DNA of 64,000 nucleotides from UBA8437 sp964646205 (lineage in GTDB: Bacteria; Planctomycetota; Planctomycetia; Planctomycetales; Planctomycetaceae), in the NCBI GenBank assembly GCA_964646205.1, contig CAZYAZ010000022.1, positions 1 through 64,000 of the forward strand, in the 5' to 3' direction. The first letter of the stretch is position 1. The number at the start of each line of letters is the position of its first letter. Below the pieces are notes generated by a model. That model was not told the DNA's origin and ran no database searches. It was given only the letters and a program-made list of their open reading frames with translations. The position numbers and the translations under genes were made by a program. Below are positions 1 through 8,058 of the stretch, piece by piece.

Positions 1-1
1 T

Positions 2-226
2 CCGTTCCTGCTCCGAGGCGTCACCCTGGCCGGAATCGACTCGGCTGGCTGTCCGACTGAACTCCGCGACTCGCTCTGGAATCGACTGGCTGGCGACTGG
101 GCCATTCCTCAATTGGACGAGATCACCCACGAGGTGACGCTCGAGGAACTGGGGGCCTCGATCGAAATGATGCGAGAGGGGCAACATGTCGGGCGGACAA
201 TAGTCCACCCCGGCGCGAGAGAGTAA
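2..226 (+). CDS. C-terminus of YhdH/AcuI-type zinc-free quinone oxidoreductase (5'-truncated by window edge)
   Basis: The visible 74 residues read PFLLRGVTLAGIDS near the start and EMMREGQHVGRTIVH near the end, stopping at TAA 224-226. This matches the tail of the medium-chain dehydrogenase/reductase YhdH/AcuI family (acrylyl-CoA reductase-like), where an 'LRxVxLxGIDS' strand precedes a 'GRTxV' terminus. Members use NADPH to reduce small conjugated substrates such as acrylyl-CoA. The catalytic and cofactor regions lie outside the window, so the substrate cannot be judged. The next gene on the same strand begins 329 bases later, so co-transcription is uncertain. Confidence 0.7.
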   Translation, partial: PFLLRGVTLAGIDSAGCPTELRDSLWNRLAGDWAIPQLDEITHEVTLEELGASIEMMREGQHVGRTIVHPGARE

Positions 227-555
227 TCCTCGACAACGCGTTCGACGCCCTCACCGCAGCGATTGGGTGGATCACTCGACCTGGTCAAAGGAAGGATCGA
301 ACGACTCTGCCAGGTGTCGAGCAGAGGATCTGTTGAACCATTCTGGAATTTCCGAAAGCACTCCTGGACGATCGCCGGATTCGCACTCGTGAAGCGACAC
401 GGTTATGCTGATGCCACCTGGCACGTTTGATGGATTTTCCCGGGCGACACCCGAACAAAAAATTCGATGTCACTCGAATATGGCAAACTTCATTTTCTGA
501 TGCATTGGACAGCCGACTTGCCAGCGAACCGTTTTCCACACGACAAACAAGGCCA
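227..555. other. Intergenic stretch, 329 bases
   Basis: No convincing gene is seen on either strand. Open frames here are short, rich in Arg/Ser and lack family resemblance. The reading frame of the following monooxygenase stays open upstream to a TTG at 427, but that extension has no family-like sequence. The stretch probably holds the promoter of the monooxygenase gene; no clear -35/-10 pair was found. Confidence 0.5.
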
Positions 556-1644
556 ATGACCAACAGCAGACTACGACTGGGCATGTTCGTCATGCCGGTT
601 CATGATCCGGAGAAGCCACTGGCACAGTGCTTCGATGAAGACGTCGAACTGGCAGTCAAATGTGAAGAACTCGGATTCGATGATTTCTGGGTGGGTGAGC
701 ATCACTCGTCTACGTACGAGAACATTGCGATGCCCGAGATTTTCCTGGCCCGTGTACTGGGCGACACCTCGCGCATCCGAATCGGCCCAGCCCCGGTTTG
801 CCTGCAGTACCACCACCCGGCACATGTCGCCAGCCGTCTCGCGTTCCTGGACCACCTCTCCCACGGCCGGCTCAACGTCTGCTTCGGCCCGGGAGCCATC
901 CCGACCGACATGGAGATGTTCGGTGTCGACCCGAAAGAGGCTGGTCGCCGCGTGGTCGAAGCCATCAACGTGATCCTCGAAATGTGGACGAGCGATCCGC
1001 CCTACGAGTTCAACGGCGATTTCTGGTCAATTCAATTGACCGACACGCTCGACCCCGAGATGGGTCTCAGTGGAATCCATCACCCGCTGCAAACACCCCA
1101 CCCTCCCATTTTCACTCCCTGCATCAGCCGCGACTCCGTCGGGCTCCGCAAGGCGGCTGCTCGCGGATTCCAGCCGATCAGTCACCACATGGTCGGTACA
1201 GACACTCTGAAAAATCACTGGGAGACTTATGCAGCCGGCTGCCGCGAGGGCGGAACAGAGCCCGACCCAGCCAACTGGTGCGTTTCCCGGAACATCTACG
1301 TCGCCGACACCACAGAAGAAGCACAGGCCCGCGCACGAGTCAATTCGATGGGACGTTGCATCGAGTACATCATCGAATTGACCCGACGTGGTGATGCCCT
1401 GGATCTCTGGAAACGGTCACCGGACCAACTCGATGAAGAATTGACGCTTGACTACTTCCTCGATGAGGTGATCATCGCAGGTGATCCTGCTGAAGTGACT
1501 CGCCAGTTGCGGGAGTTGCGGAACGAGATCGGAGACTTCGGAACGCTGGTCCTGGTGGCTCACGACTTCGACGACAAGGACGACTGGCTGCACAGCCTCG
1601 ACCTGTTTGCCGGCGAAGTGCTGCCCGCCCTGGAGGCCGGCTGA
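556..1644 (+). CDS. LLM-class (luciferase-like) flavin-dependent monooxygenase
   Basis: A 362-residue protein of the bacterial-luciferase-like superfamily, flavin-dependent TIM-barrel enzymes that use FMNH2 or F420H2 supplied by a partner. The N-terminus has the usual first strand (LGMFVMPVHDP), then ELGFDDFWVGEHH, a very typical luciferase-family segment, and later HVASRLAFLDHLSHGR and LNVCFGPGA. I start at ATG 556 (MTNSRLRLG) because the family barrel begins directly there; the frame is open further upstream to a TTG at 427 but codes nothing family-like. The gene is followed after 61 bases by an epimerase and a cupin-like gene on the same strand, suggesting one catabolic operon. The substrate is unknown. 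Confidence 0.85.
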   Translation: MTNSRLRLGMFVMPVHDPEKPLAQCFDEDVELAVKCEELGFDDFWVGEHHSSTYENIAMPEIFLARVLGDTSRIRIGPAPVCLQYHHPAHVASRLAFLDHLSHGRLNVCFGPGAIPTDMEMFGVDPKEAGRRVVEAINVILEMWTSDPPYEFNGDFWSIQLTDTLDPEMGLSGIHHPLQTPHPPIFTPCISRDSVGLRKAAARGFQPISHHMVGTDTLKNHWETYAAGCREGGTEPDPANWCVSRNIYVADTTEEAQARARVNSMGRCIEYIIELTRRGDALDLWKRSPDQLDEELTLDYFLDEVIIAGDPAEVTRQLRELRNEIGDFGTLVLVAHDFDDKDDWLHSLDLFAGEVLPALEAG

Positions 1645-1705
1645 GAACGGGGACCGGCGGTACATCACCGCCAAGAGGATCGAGACGACCAGGAGGGTCG
1701 ACGAG

Positions 1706-2668
1706 ATGACTCACGAAACAATCCTGATCACCGGCGGAGCCGGCAACCTGGCTCGTCAGTTGAGTGACGAGTTCTCCAATGCCGGTCACCACGTGGTATT
1801 GGTCGATCTGCCTCCGGCCGCTCCAGACGTGCCCCACGAGTACCACGTTGTCGATATCAGCGATCGGGAACGAATCGAGTTGGTCCTGGACAAGGTCCGC
1901 CCCGACCGGATTGTTCACTTCGCCAGCCTGCTTTCCGGCCAATCCGAAGAAGACCGGGCCCGGGCATGGCAGGTCAACATGGACGGAGCCTTCAAACTGT
2001 TCGAGGCCGCGTTGGCCACCGGCGTCAGTTCCATCTTTTTTCCGAGTTCCGTGGCTGCTTACGGAGCCCCCTTGCCCGAGGTCGTCCCGCCCGACCAGCC
2101 CCAGTGGCCGACAGGACTCTATGGTGTCACCAAGGCCTGTGTCGAACGCCTGGGAGTCTACTACCACCACCGATTCGGACTCGATTTTCGCTGCCTCAGG
2201 CTACCGGTGGTTGTTTCCCGATTTGCTCCTTCGGGGGCCGCCAGCGCCTACGCGTCACGATGCTTCGTGGAAGCCGCCACCACGAACCACTACACCTTCC
2301 GGGTCCGCCCGGAAACGCGACCATCGCTGATCTACGTCAAGGACGTGCTCAGGGCGGTGCAACAATTGATCACGGCACCCGCCGGGCAATTGACCCGACG
2401 TGTCTACAATCTCCAGGCCCTCTCGCCCACGGCCGGTGAACTCTGCCGTGCCATCTCGAAACGCGTCCCCGGCGCACGACTGCAATTCGCTCCAGACGCC
2501 GAGGTGGTGCAATTGATCGAGAGTTGGCCGGTCCGGTTCGATGACACGATTGCACGAAACGACTGGGGCTGGTCCCCACATTTTGATCTCGACATGTTGG
2601 CCGACGACTTCCTGGGAGAACTGATTGATGGCGATGCGGATGGACGCCGCCTACGCGGAACTGGTTGA
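1706..2668 (+). CDS. NAD-dependent epimerase/dehydratase (extended SDR)
   Basis: A 320-residue extended short-chain dehydrogenase. The N-terminal Rossmann motif is TGGAGNLA (residues 9-16), followed by VDLPP at the end of strand 2. The catalytic pair is YGVTK, with Tyr139 and Lys143, preceded by FPSSVAAYG. The start at ATG 1706 is supported by a perfect AGGAGG at 1691-1696. The C-terminal half resembles epimerase-type L-threonine dehydrogenases and sugar epimerases (YTFRVRPETRPSLIYVKDV), but the sequence does not fix the substrate. The 3' end overlaps the next gene by about 40 bases, indicating translational coupling. Confidence 0.85.
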   Translation: MTHETILITGGAGNLARQLSDEFSNAGHHVVLVDLPPAAPDVPHEYHVVDISDRERIELVLDKVRPDRIVHFASLLSGQSEEDRARAWQVNMDGAFKLFEAALATGVSSIFFPSSVAAYGAPLPEVVPPDQPQWPTGLYGVTKACVERLGVYYHHRFGLDFRCLRLPVVVSRFAPSGAASAYASRCFVEAATTNHYTFRVRPETRPSLIYVKDVLRAVQQLITAPAGQLTRRVYNLQALSPTAGELCRAISKRVPGARLQFAPDAEVVQLIESWPVRFDDTIARNDWGWSPHFDLDMLADDFLGELIDGDADGRRLRGTG

Positions 2669-3851
2669 CCGGGCCAGGCGATCTCACAGCGCCAACCGGA
2701 ACCCCACGGGCATCACGGCGAACGACGTCGCCCGTGCCCGGCTGTACTGCTATGGATATCGCGGGCAGGTCATCGGCACATTTCACGCCACACGGCTGGC
2801 ACTCCAGGACCAACCGCCGTCCGGCGGTGAAGCCACCGCCTGGAGACAACGGGCTATCGACGCCCTGTCCGATCTCGCCGACCTCGCCATGGACCCTGTC
2901 CCCGAGGACTACCGTGCCGTCATCTCCACGTTCCACCATTACCACACGGGTGTCCTGAGAGTCCTCGAAAGCCTCGAACACGAAAGCTCCAGCGCCCACA
3001 ACATTCACGTGACCAGAATCACCACCCTGTTCCAAACGACGATCGAGACGATCAGCAACAGTGGCGGACTGGTCTGCACACGAGACACTCACGCCCCCGA
3101 GCAGGCCAGCTTTGTCGTCCCCAACCTCGGCATTGTGATCGTGCCACTGGTTTACGGCGATTTCCATTCTTGGAACCTTGCGTGGCTCGCTGGGGACGAG
3201 AGGAACGTGCCCACCCACCAGCATCACCGCGGAGTGGAAATCCACCTGGGCTACGAACCCACTCACGGCGAAACCGTTCTCGGTGAATTCCGCTGCCAGT
3301 GTGATGAGGGCTACGCGATGCCGATCCCGCCAATGACCGGGCACGGCTGGGTCAACACCAGTGAGACTCCACACCACGTCCCTTTCATCTTCGGTTCGCT
3401 GGACCACGGGGGCTGGGGCGTTTTCCTGGACGTCGAGGCGAAGACCGAACCGGTCGCAACGTTGGAACTGGTCCCACGGGAAGGGCCAAACTTTTCCGAG
3501 ATGGTCTATCTCGAACGAGAACTCGACCGGCTCGCGTCACCCGGAGCCACCGCACGTGATGTCTTGATCCCGCACACCGCCACCGACCGTGACGGAACCG
3601 GAGGACTTGAACTGGCGGCATCTCGCGTCGGTCCCGATCGGCTTGTCTTCGATGACATCCGCTTCCGGATCGTTTCTGTCGCCCGAGGTCACGGGCGAGT
3701 CCGAATCGGGGGCTTTGAACGATCGGTCGAACAGCATGACCACTTTGGCATCCCCGCCGGCATTCCTGCCGAATTGATCCCGGCGGGTGATTCGCCCATG
3801 GTCATTCTCGACACCACCATCCACACCGATCATCGTGACGATGGCGACTGA
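2628..3851 (+). CDS. Cupin-like hypothetical protein, third gene of the monooxygenase operon
   Basis: About 407 residues with a helical N-terminal third and a beta-rich remainder. A possible cupin metal site is seen in PTHQHHRGVEIHLGYEP and a later PPMTGHGWVN, where His and Glu spacing fits a cupin first motif and the second part fits the closing motif. A second beta-rich half (residues about 310-400) may be another cupin-like barrel. Several ATG codons cluster at 2628, 2634 and 2640; all overlap the upstream epimerase gene, so the exact start is uncertain. The 3' end overlaps the convergent leucine-rich-repeat gene by 22 bases. I do not recognise the specific family. Dioxygenase or sugar-binding roles are possible. 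Confidence 0.65.
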   Translation: MAMRMDAAYAELVDRARRSHSANRNPTGITANDVARARLYCYGYRGQVIGTFHATRLALQDQPPSGGEATAWRQRAIDALSDLADLAMDPVPEDYRAVISTFHHYHTGVLRVLESLEHESSSAHNIHVTRITTLFQTTIETISNSGGLVCTRDTHAPEQASFVVPNLGIVIVPLVYGDFHSWNLAWLAGDERNVPTHQHHRGVEIHLGYEPTHGETVLGEFRCQCDEGYAMPIPPMTGHGWVNTSETPHHVPFIFGSLDHGGWGVFLDVEAKTEPVATLELVPREGPNFSEMVYLERELDRLASPGATARDVLIPHTATDRDGTGGLELAASRVGPDRLVFDDIRFRIVSVARGHGRVRIGGFERSVEQHDHFGIPAGIPAELIPAGDSPMVILDTTIHTDHRDDGD

Positions 3852-4735
3852 ACCAGCTTGACCGCGATCTTGCAATTGGGCAAAGCCCGCCGCAACGGTG
3901 CCACCCCGTCGGACGTCACGCGGGTGCGGTCCAGCCGCAGCAGCTTGAGTGTCTTGAGTGTTTCAAGAACCGACAGCCCCTGGTCACTGACCCGTGTCTC
4001 AGAGAGATTGAGAACCACCAGTCGCGGGAGTTCCGCCACGTGCACCAGGCCTGCATCTCCGACAGCGGTGCCCGAGAGACTCAGCAAGCGAAGTTTTTTC
4101 AGGCCACCGATTGGTTCGATTGCCGTGTCGGTAATCCCCAGGCCCGAGAGTCCCAGTCCCTCGAGTTGCGAGAGTTCCGCGATCCGTCGCACACCGTCAT
4201 TGCTGATCCGTGGTCCTTCGACCACCAGCCTCTTCAACGACTTGAACTTGGCCAGGTGGGCCAGTCCCATTTCGGTCACGTCCAATCGGCCGAGGCTGAG
4301 TCCTGTGAGATCGGGAAAACCGGCCAACTGTTCCAACCCGGCGTCACTGACTGGTGCCTTGTGCAGGTGAAGCCGCCGCAGGCCGTTGACCCCAGCCAGT
4401 TTTGGTAGCCCCTCGTCAGTGATATAAATCCCTTGCAGGTACAGTTCTCGAACCGTCCCCTCATCCCCTTCGACAATTCGAACCACGGGCTCATCGGTGT
4501 CAATTCGGTTGGGACGGCCCTCACGGCGTCGCTGGGCGTCGGCCTCGAGCAATTGCAGTGCTCCCAGCACGTTGCCACCGGCGGGCGAAAGTGCTTCGAG
4601 AAGTGCGTCTCGTGGTGCCGGTCCCAGGGCTGCCAATTGCCCCGAGCGGGCCGCCGGAATTGCCTCCGACTCCACGCTGTCGTCGCAACCGACACCGCCG
4701 AACAACAGGCCGCAACACAGCGAAGCCACCGTCAT
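3830..4735 (-). CDS. Leucine-rich-repeat lipoprotein
   Basis: A 301-residue protein. Starting at ATG 4735 gives a short lipoprotein signal peptide, MTVASLCCGLLFGGVGC, with lipobox-like GVGC at residues 14-17. The mature part carries about eight tandem leucine-rich repeats of the cysteine-containing/RNI-like bacterial type (for example VSDAGLEQLAGFPDLTGLSL, then ITDTAIEPIGGLKKLRLLSL). Such repeats form a solenoid for protein contacts and are abundant in planctomycete exported proteins. The frame is open further upstream to 4969, but that extension has no plausible signal. A candidate intrinsic terminator lies upstream, so it may have its own promoter. The binding partner is unknown. Confidence 0.8.
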   Translation of the reverse strand: MTVASLCCGLLFGGVGCDDSVESEAIPAARSGQLAALGPAPRDALLEALSPAGGNVLGALQLLEADAQRRREGRPNRIDTDEPVVRIVEGDEGTVRELYLQGIYITDEGLPKLAGVNGLRRLHLHKAPVSDAGLEQLAGFPDLTGLSLGRLDVTEMGLAHLAKFKSLKRLVVEGPRISNDGVRRIAELSQLEGLGLSGLGITDTAIEPIGGLKKLRLLSLSGTAVGDAGLVHVAELPRLVVLNLSETRVSDQGLSVLETLKTLKLLRLDRTRVTSDGVAPLRRALPNCKIAVKLVQSPSSR

Positions 4736-4802
4736 CCGATAGGACCAGTTCACCAGTGCGGTGTTGTCGCTAATCGCCAATGCGTTGTCCTCGTCAACTG
4801 CG

Positions 4803-4833
4803 CAAGAAAAGTCCCGGGAACAGCCGGTCCCAG
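4803..4833 (-). terminator. Candidate intrinsic terminator after the membrane protein gene
   Basis: Read on the minus strand, CCTGGGA (4833-4827) can pair with TCCCGGG (4818-4812) around an 8-base loop, giving seven pairs including one G-U. ACTTTTCTTG follows. It lies about 100 bases past the stop of the polytopic membrane protein gene and about 70 bases before the lipoprotein start. The T-tract is short, so this is only a candidate. Confidence 0.4.
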
Positions 4834-4931
4834 GGGGGCGAAGGACTCGAACTGCTCCCGGGAGCGATTGGCTTCCCGTGTGAGCGGCGGGACAATAGGT
4901 CTTTCGCCAAATCACGTCAAGCAGAATCCGG

Positions 4932-6332
4932 TCAATTCTCCGCCAATGCTGGAGAGTCAAGAGCCTCAATCGGAACCTGCAACCATCCGGTGATCACCTG
5001 CGACACCAGCACCAACACCAGGCAACCCATCAAGATCCGACGTCGATACAACTCGTTGTCTCGACACGACAAGGACACCCCCGTGCCAACGGCAATCGCC
5101 ATCATCAGCACCACCACCAATTGCCACCACGCCCCCGCGACGAACTGCCCCAGCATCCTGCCCAGTAGGCCATCTGCCCCCAGGCATCCGCTCAGACACG
5201 TCGCCGCCACGACCGGGCCAACCGTGACGCGTCGATCACAAATGGACTCGACCCCGCGAGCAACCAGCACTGCCAGCGGGATCACCACGAACGCTTCGGC
5301 CAAACGCAGTGGGTACCCGGACTCGGCCAACCCAATAGCCAGTGGCACCAGCATCGCCCAGGCCATCGCAAGCACCGCCACCGGCCGCCGCTCACGATCG
5401 GACCCAAAAACATCCCGAGTCACATCGACAATGCCCAGCAGCAGAGGGCCACCTAGCCACCCCAGTGTCCTCAGCCAGTCGAACCTGTCGATCGGCACAG
5501 GCCAACCGGACAATCCGCGACTGATCCCAACCAGCGTCTCCGAGTTCGTCAACGACTGAACAACTTTCAACTCCCACGTGCTCACCAACACCGCAGCGCC
5601 ACCGATCACCAGCAGCACCGAGACTGGTCCGTGCCAACGACCGGCAACAGGAGTTCTCGTGACTGCAGTTCCGTTTCCCCACACACCAAGTTCACCGGCT
5701 GGATGACAGATCACAGCCGTCACAAGCAGCACCACCACGGGACAGGCCAACGGCGCCGCAAGCAATAACGTCGTGGCCAGGCCAAGAACAGCGACCAGCA
5801 AACAAACAGACAGCGAACGATTGGTGCGTTGCAGATGAGCGACGAAACCCGTCACCGTTGCCGTGGCAACGACCGCCGACAACGCCAATGGCTCAAGCGT
5901 CCGTCCCAGCATCACCACCGGCGTGTGACAACACACCGCCACCACGGCCAGCAACCCGGTGCGTGCACCGAACAGGCCACGGGCCGCGTGCCAGACCATC
6001 CAGATCAGGGCCACGGACGCGAGATAAGCCGGAACAACCGGCAACCAGTTCGCCGGCAAGCCATCCAGAGACAGCCAGTCACGCCATGGCTGAGCAGCCA
6101 CCCACCGCCCCCAGGGCGACCGGATTTCCGGGTCCGCGACCGGTGGTGGCGATGCCTCCACCCCGACAACCGCCCGCTCGAGTGGCACGACCGCCAGTGA
6201 GGTCAACCCGGGCAGAACGGCCATCAAGACGACTAACGGTGCCATCGCTGCGGCACGATCCAGAACCGGGAACAGCCGTTCCGGCGGCTCGACTGCCAAC
6301 TCGGTCAACCGTGAGTCGTCCACACTGACCAC
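4932..6332 (-). CDS. Polytopic membrane protein of unknown function
   Basis: A 466-residue protein with roughly ten or more hydrophobic segments spread over its length (for example LPVVPAYLASVALIWMVWHA, and VCLLVAVLGLATTLLLAAPL). No catalytic motif is obvious. The layout, with a periplasmic loop after the first membrane helix (residues about 50-100) and many helices after it, is reminiscent of GT39/ArnT-like glycosyltransferase membrane domains, but the diagnostic acidic motifs are not clear. It follows the NDP-sugar epimerase gene with a 14-base gap and is the last gene of the sulfite reductase - deoC - epimerase run. A surface-sugar role is inferred from context only. Confidence 0.6.
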   Translation of the reverse strand: MVSVDDSRLTELAVEPPERLFPVLDRAAAMAPLVVLMAVLPGLTSLAVVPLERAVVGVEASPPPVADPEIRSPWGRWVAAQPWRDWLSLDGLPANWLPVVPAYLASVALIWMVWHAARGLFGARTGLLAVVAVCCHTPVVMLGRTLEPLALSAVVATATVTGFVAHLQRTNRSLSVCLLVAVLGLATTLLLAAPLACPVVVLLVTAVICHPAGELGVWGNGTAVTRTPVAGRWHGPVSVLLVIGGAAVLVSTWELKVVQSLTNSETLVGISRGLSGWPVPIDRFDWLRTLGWLGGPLLLGIVDVTRDVFGSDRERRPVAVLAMAWAMLVPLAIGLAESGYPLRLAEAFVVIPLAVLVARGVESICDRRVTVGPVVAATCLSGCLGADGLLGRMLGQFVAGAWWQLVVVLMMAIAVGTGVSLSCRDNELYRRRILMGCLVLVLVSQVITGWLQVPIEALDSPALAEN

Positions 6333-6346
6333 GTCAGTTGTCTCCG

Positions 6347-7339
6347 TCAGGAACGATCCTGATCCGCTTCGCCGGTTGCCGAACGCTTCCAGGCAATAAT
6401 GTCGTCGAGAATCTGGTCAAGCGTCATGTTCGGTTTTGAGCCAATGGTCTGTTCGAGCTTGTCGACTTCCGGCACTCGCCGCTGGATGTCCTCGAAATCG
6501 TCCCCGTATGCCTCACCGTAGGCAATGTGCTGGATTGCGATCTCACCACCAATCTTGGCAACCACCTTCTCGGCCAACTGCCGAACAGAGACCGGCTGGT
6601 CACCGCCGATGTTGAACACCCCGCCAGCCGCCTCGGGATGATCCATCAGCCCCAGGATGCTCGACACAACCTCTCGCACGTGAGCAAAACAGCGAACCTG
6701 GCTCCCATCGTCGTAGACAACCACGGGCCCACCACCAAGAGCCTGTTCGACAAATCTCGGGATCACCATCCCATAGGCCCCGACCTGTCGGGGGCCCACC
6801 ACGTTGAAAAAACGTCCCACGACCACCGGCAAACCTCGTTGCCGGTGATAGGCCAAGCCCAGGAATTCGTCGATCGCCTTGGAACAGCCATACGCCCAAC
6901 GAGGTCGGGAAGTGGGTCCCAGTTGAAGATCATCCTCTTCGCACCATGTTGGCTTGGGATTCTTACCATAAACCTCACTGGTAGACGCCAGGAAGAACGG
7001 CAACTGCTCCTCGCTGGCCAACCGCAGCAACAACTCGGTGGGATAGATATTGGTGTGAATCGTCCGCACCGGGTTCTCGGCCACCAGCTTGACACCCACG
7101 GCTGCAGCCAGGTGGAAGACTGCGTCCATGCCGACAACCGATGCCTCGAGCAGCGCGGGATCGGTTATGGATCCGTCCCGGATTTCCAGGTTCGGATGCC
7201 CGGCCATCCCAGCCAGATTGTCCGTGGAGCCGGTCGAAAAGTCGTCGATCACGCGAACGCGATCTCCTCGTTCCAACAATCTCTCGACAAGGTGACTGCC
7301 AATGAATCCGGCACCACCGGTGACCAGGCAATGAGCCAT
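6347..7339 (-). CDS. NAD-dependent NDP-sugar epimerase/dehydratase
   Basis: A 330-residue extended SDR of the NDP-sugar type (UDP-glucose 4-epimerase / GDP-mannose 4,6-dehydratase-like). Residues 7-15 are TGGAGFIGS, and VIDDFSTG ends strand 2. The catalytic Ser/Thr lies in STSEVYG and the pair YGCSK has Tyr150 and Lys154. GRFFNVVGPRQ and the later FNIGGDQPVSVRQLAE are typical of nucleotide-sugar enzymes. The start at ATG 7339 is supported by GAGGAG about a dozen bases upstream. It lies 14 bases downstream of deoC and 14 bases upstream of the membrane protein gene. The exact sugar is not determined. Confidence 0.85.
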   Translation of the reverse strand: MAHCLVTGGAGFIGSHLVERLLERGDRVRVIDDFSTGSTDNLAGMAGHPNLEIRDGSITDPALLEASVVGMDAVFHLAAAVGVKLVAENPVRTIHTNIYPTELLLRLASEEQLPFFLASTSEVYGKNPKPTWCEEDDLQLGPTSRPRWAYGCSKAIDEFLGLAYHRQRGLPVVVGRFFNVVGPRQVGAYGMVIPRFVEQALGGGPVVVYDDGSQVRCFAHVREVVSSILGLMDHPEAAGGVFNIGGDQPVSVRQLAEKVVAKIGGEIAIQHIAYGEAYGDDFEDIQRRVPEVDKLEQTIGSKPNMTLDQILDDIIAWKRSATGEADQDRS

Positions 7340-7353
7340 CTGGGACAATCTCC

Positions 7354-8058
7354 TCAATCACTCGATGCCGAATCAAATCGTTCTCGTGCGGCCGCAACAA
7401 GAGCCTCCGAGCCACTGGCACCGATCCTCGTCGCACCCGCTTCGACCAGGGACAACAAAGTGTCCAGATCACGAATCCCTCCCGACGCCTTCACCCCGAT
7501 CCGCTCGGGACACTCATGTCGCATCAATTCCACATGTTCGAGTGTGGCACCAGCTGTCCCGAACCCCGTCGACGTCTTGACGAAATCGACCTCCAGTTCA
7601 CTGCACACGCCACACAACCGCCGGATTTGCTCGGTTTCGAGATAACAGGTCTCGAAAATCACCTTCAACACTCCACCCGCCCCGCGGGTCACATCGAGCA
7701 CGCTGCGAATCTCTTCTGTCACAACATCCCACGCCCCATCGCGAACCCGTCCGACGTTGACGACCATGTCGAGTTCCGCACCACCGTCGGCCAGTGCCTG
7801 GCGGGCTTCGGCCAGCTTGGCCGACGTCGAATGGCCTCCATGAGGAAATCCGATCACGGTGCTTGCCAGGACCGGAGATCCATCCAGCAGTTCAGCACAC
7901 CGGCTCAGCCAGGCCGGCTTGCAACACACACTGGCTGTGCCCAGTTGCCGGGCGACCGCACACCCTCGTTCCAGATCAACTGCTCCCTGTGCCGGCCCCA
8001 ACACCGCATGATCAATCAGGGCCGCCACGACATCACCGGAGAGTTGCACTTGTCTCAC
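7354..8058 (-). CDS. deoC: Deoxyribose-phosphate aldolase
   Basis: A 234-residue DeoC-type class I aldolase that splits 2-deoxyribose-5-phosphate into glyceraldehyde-3-phosphate and acetaldehyde in nucleoside catabolism. The Schiff-base lysine is Lys161 in VDFVKTSTGFG. The second active-site lysine is Lys190 in GVKASGGIRD, and Asp97 (ELDMVVN) completes the set. ASTVIGFPHGG is a family signature. I start at GTG 8058, which overlaps the stop of the sulfite reductase gene as GTGA; an earlier ATG in the same frame would run deep into that gene. The overlap implies translational coupling with an apparently unrelated enzyme. Confidence 0.92.
   Translation of the reverse strand: MRQVQLSGDVVAALIDHAVLGPAQGAVDLERGCAVARQLGTASVCCKPAWLSRCAELLDGSPVLASTVIGFPHGGHSTSAKLAEARQALADGGAELDMVVNVGRVRDGAWDVVTEEIRSVLDVTRGAGGVLKVIFETCYLETEQIRRLCGVCSELEVDFVKTSTGFGTAGATLEHVELMRHECPERIGVKASGGIRDLDTLLSLVEAGATRIGASGSEALVAAARERFDSASSD

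Noticed and set aside
4836..4862. T-loop-like sequence (revcomp AGTTCGAGTCC) suggesting a tRNA on the minus strand
   Set aside because: The bases on either side do not form a T-arm stem, and no anticodon or acceptor arm can be drawn.
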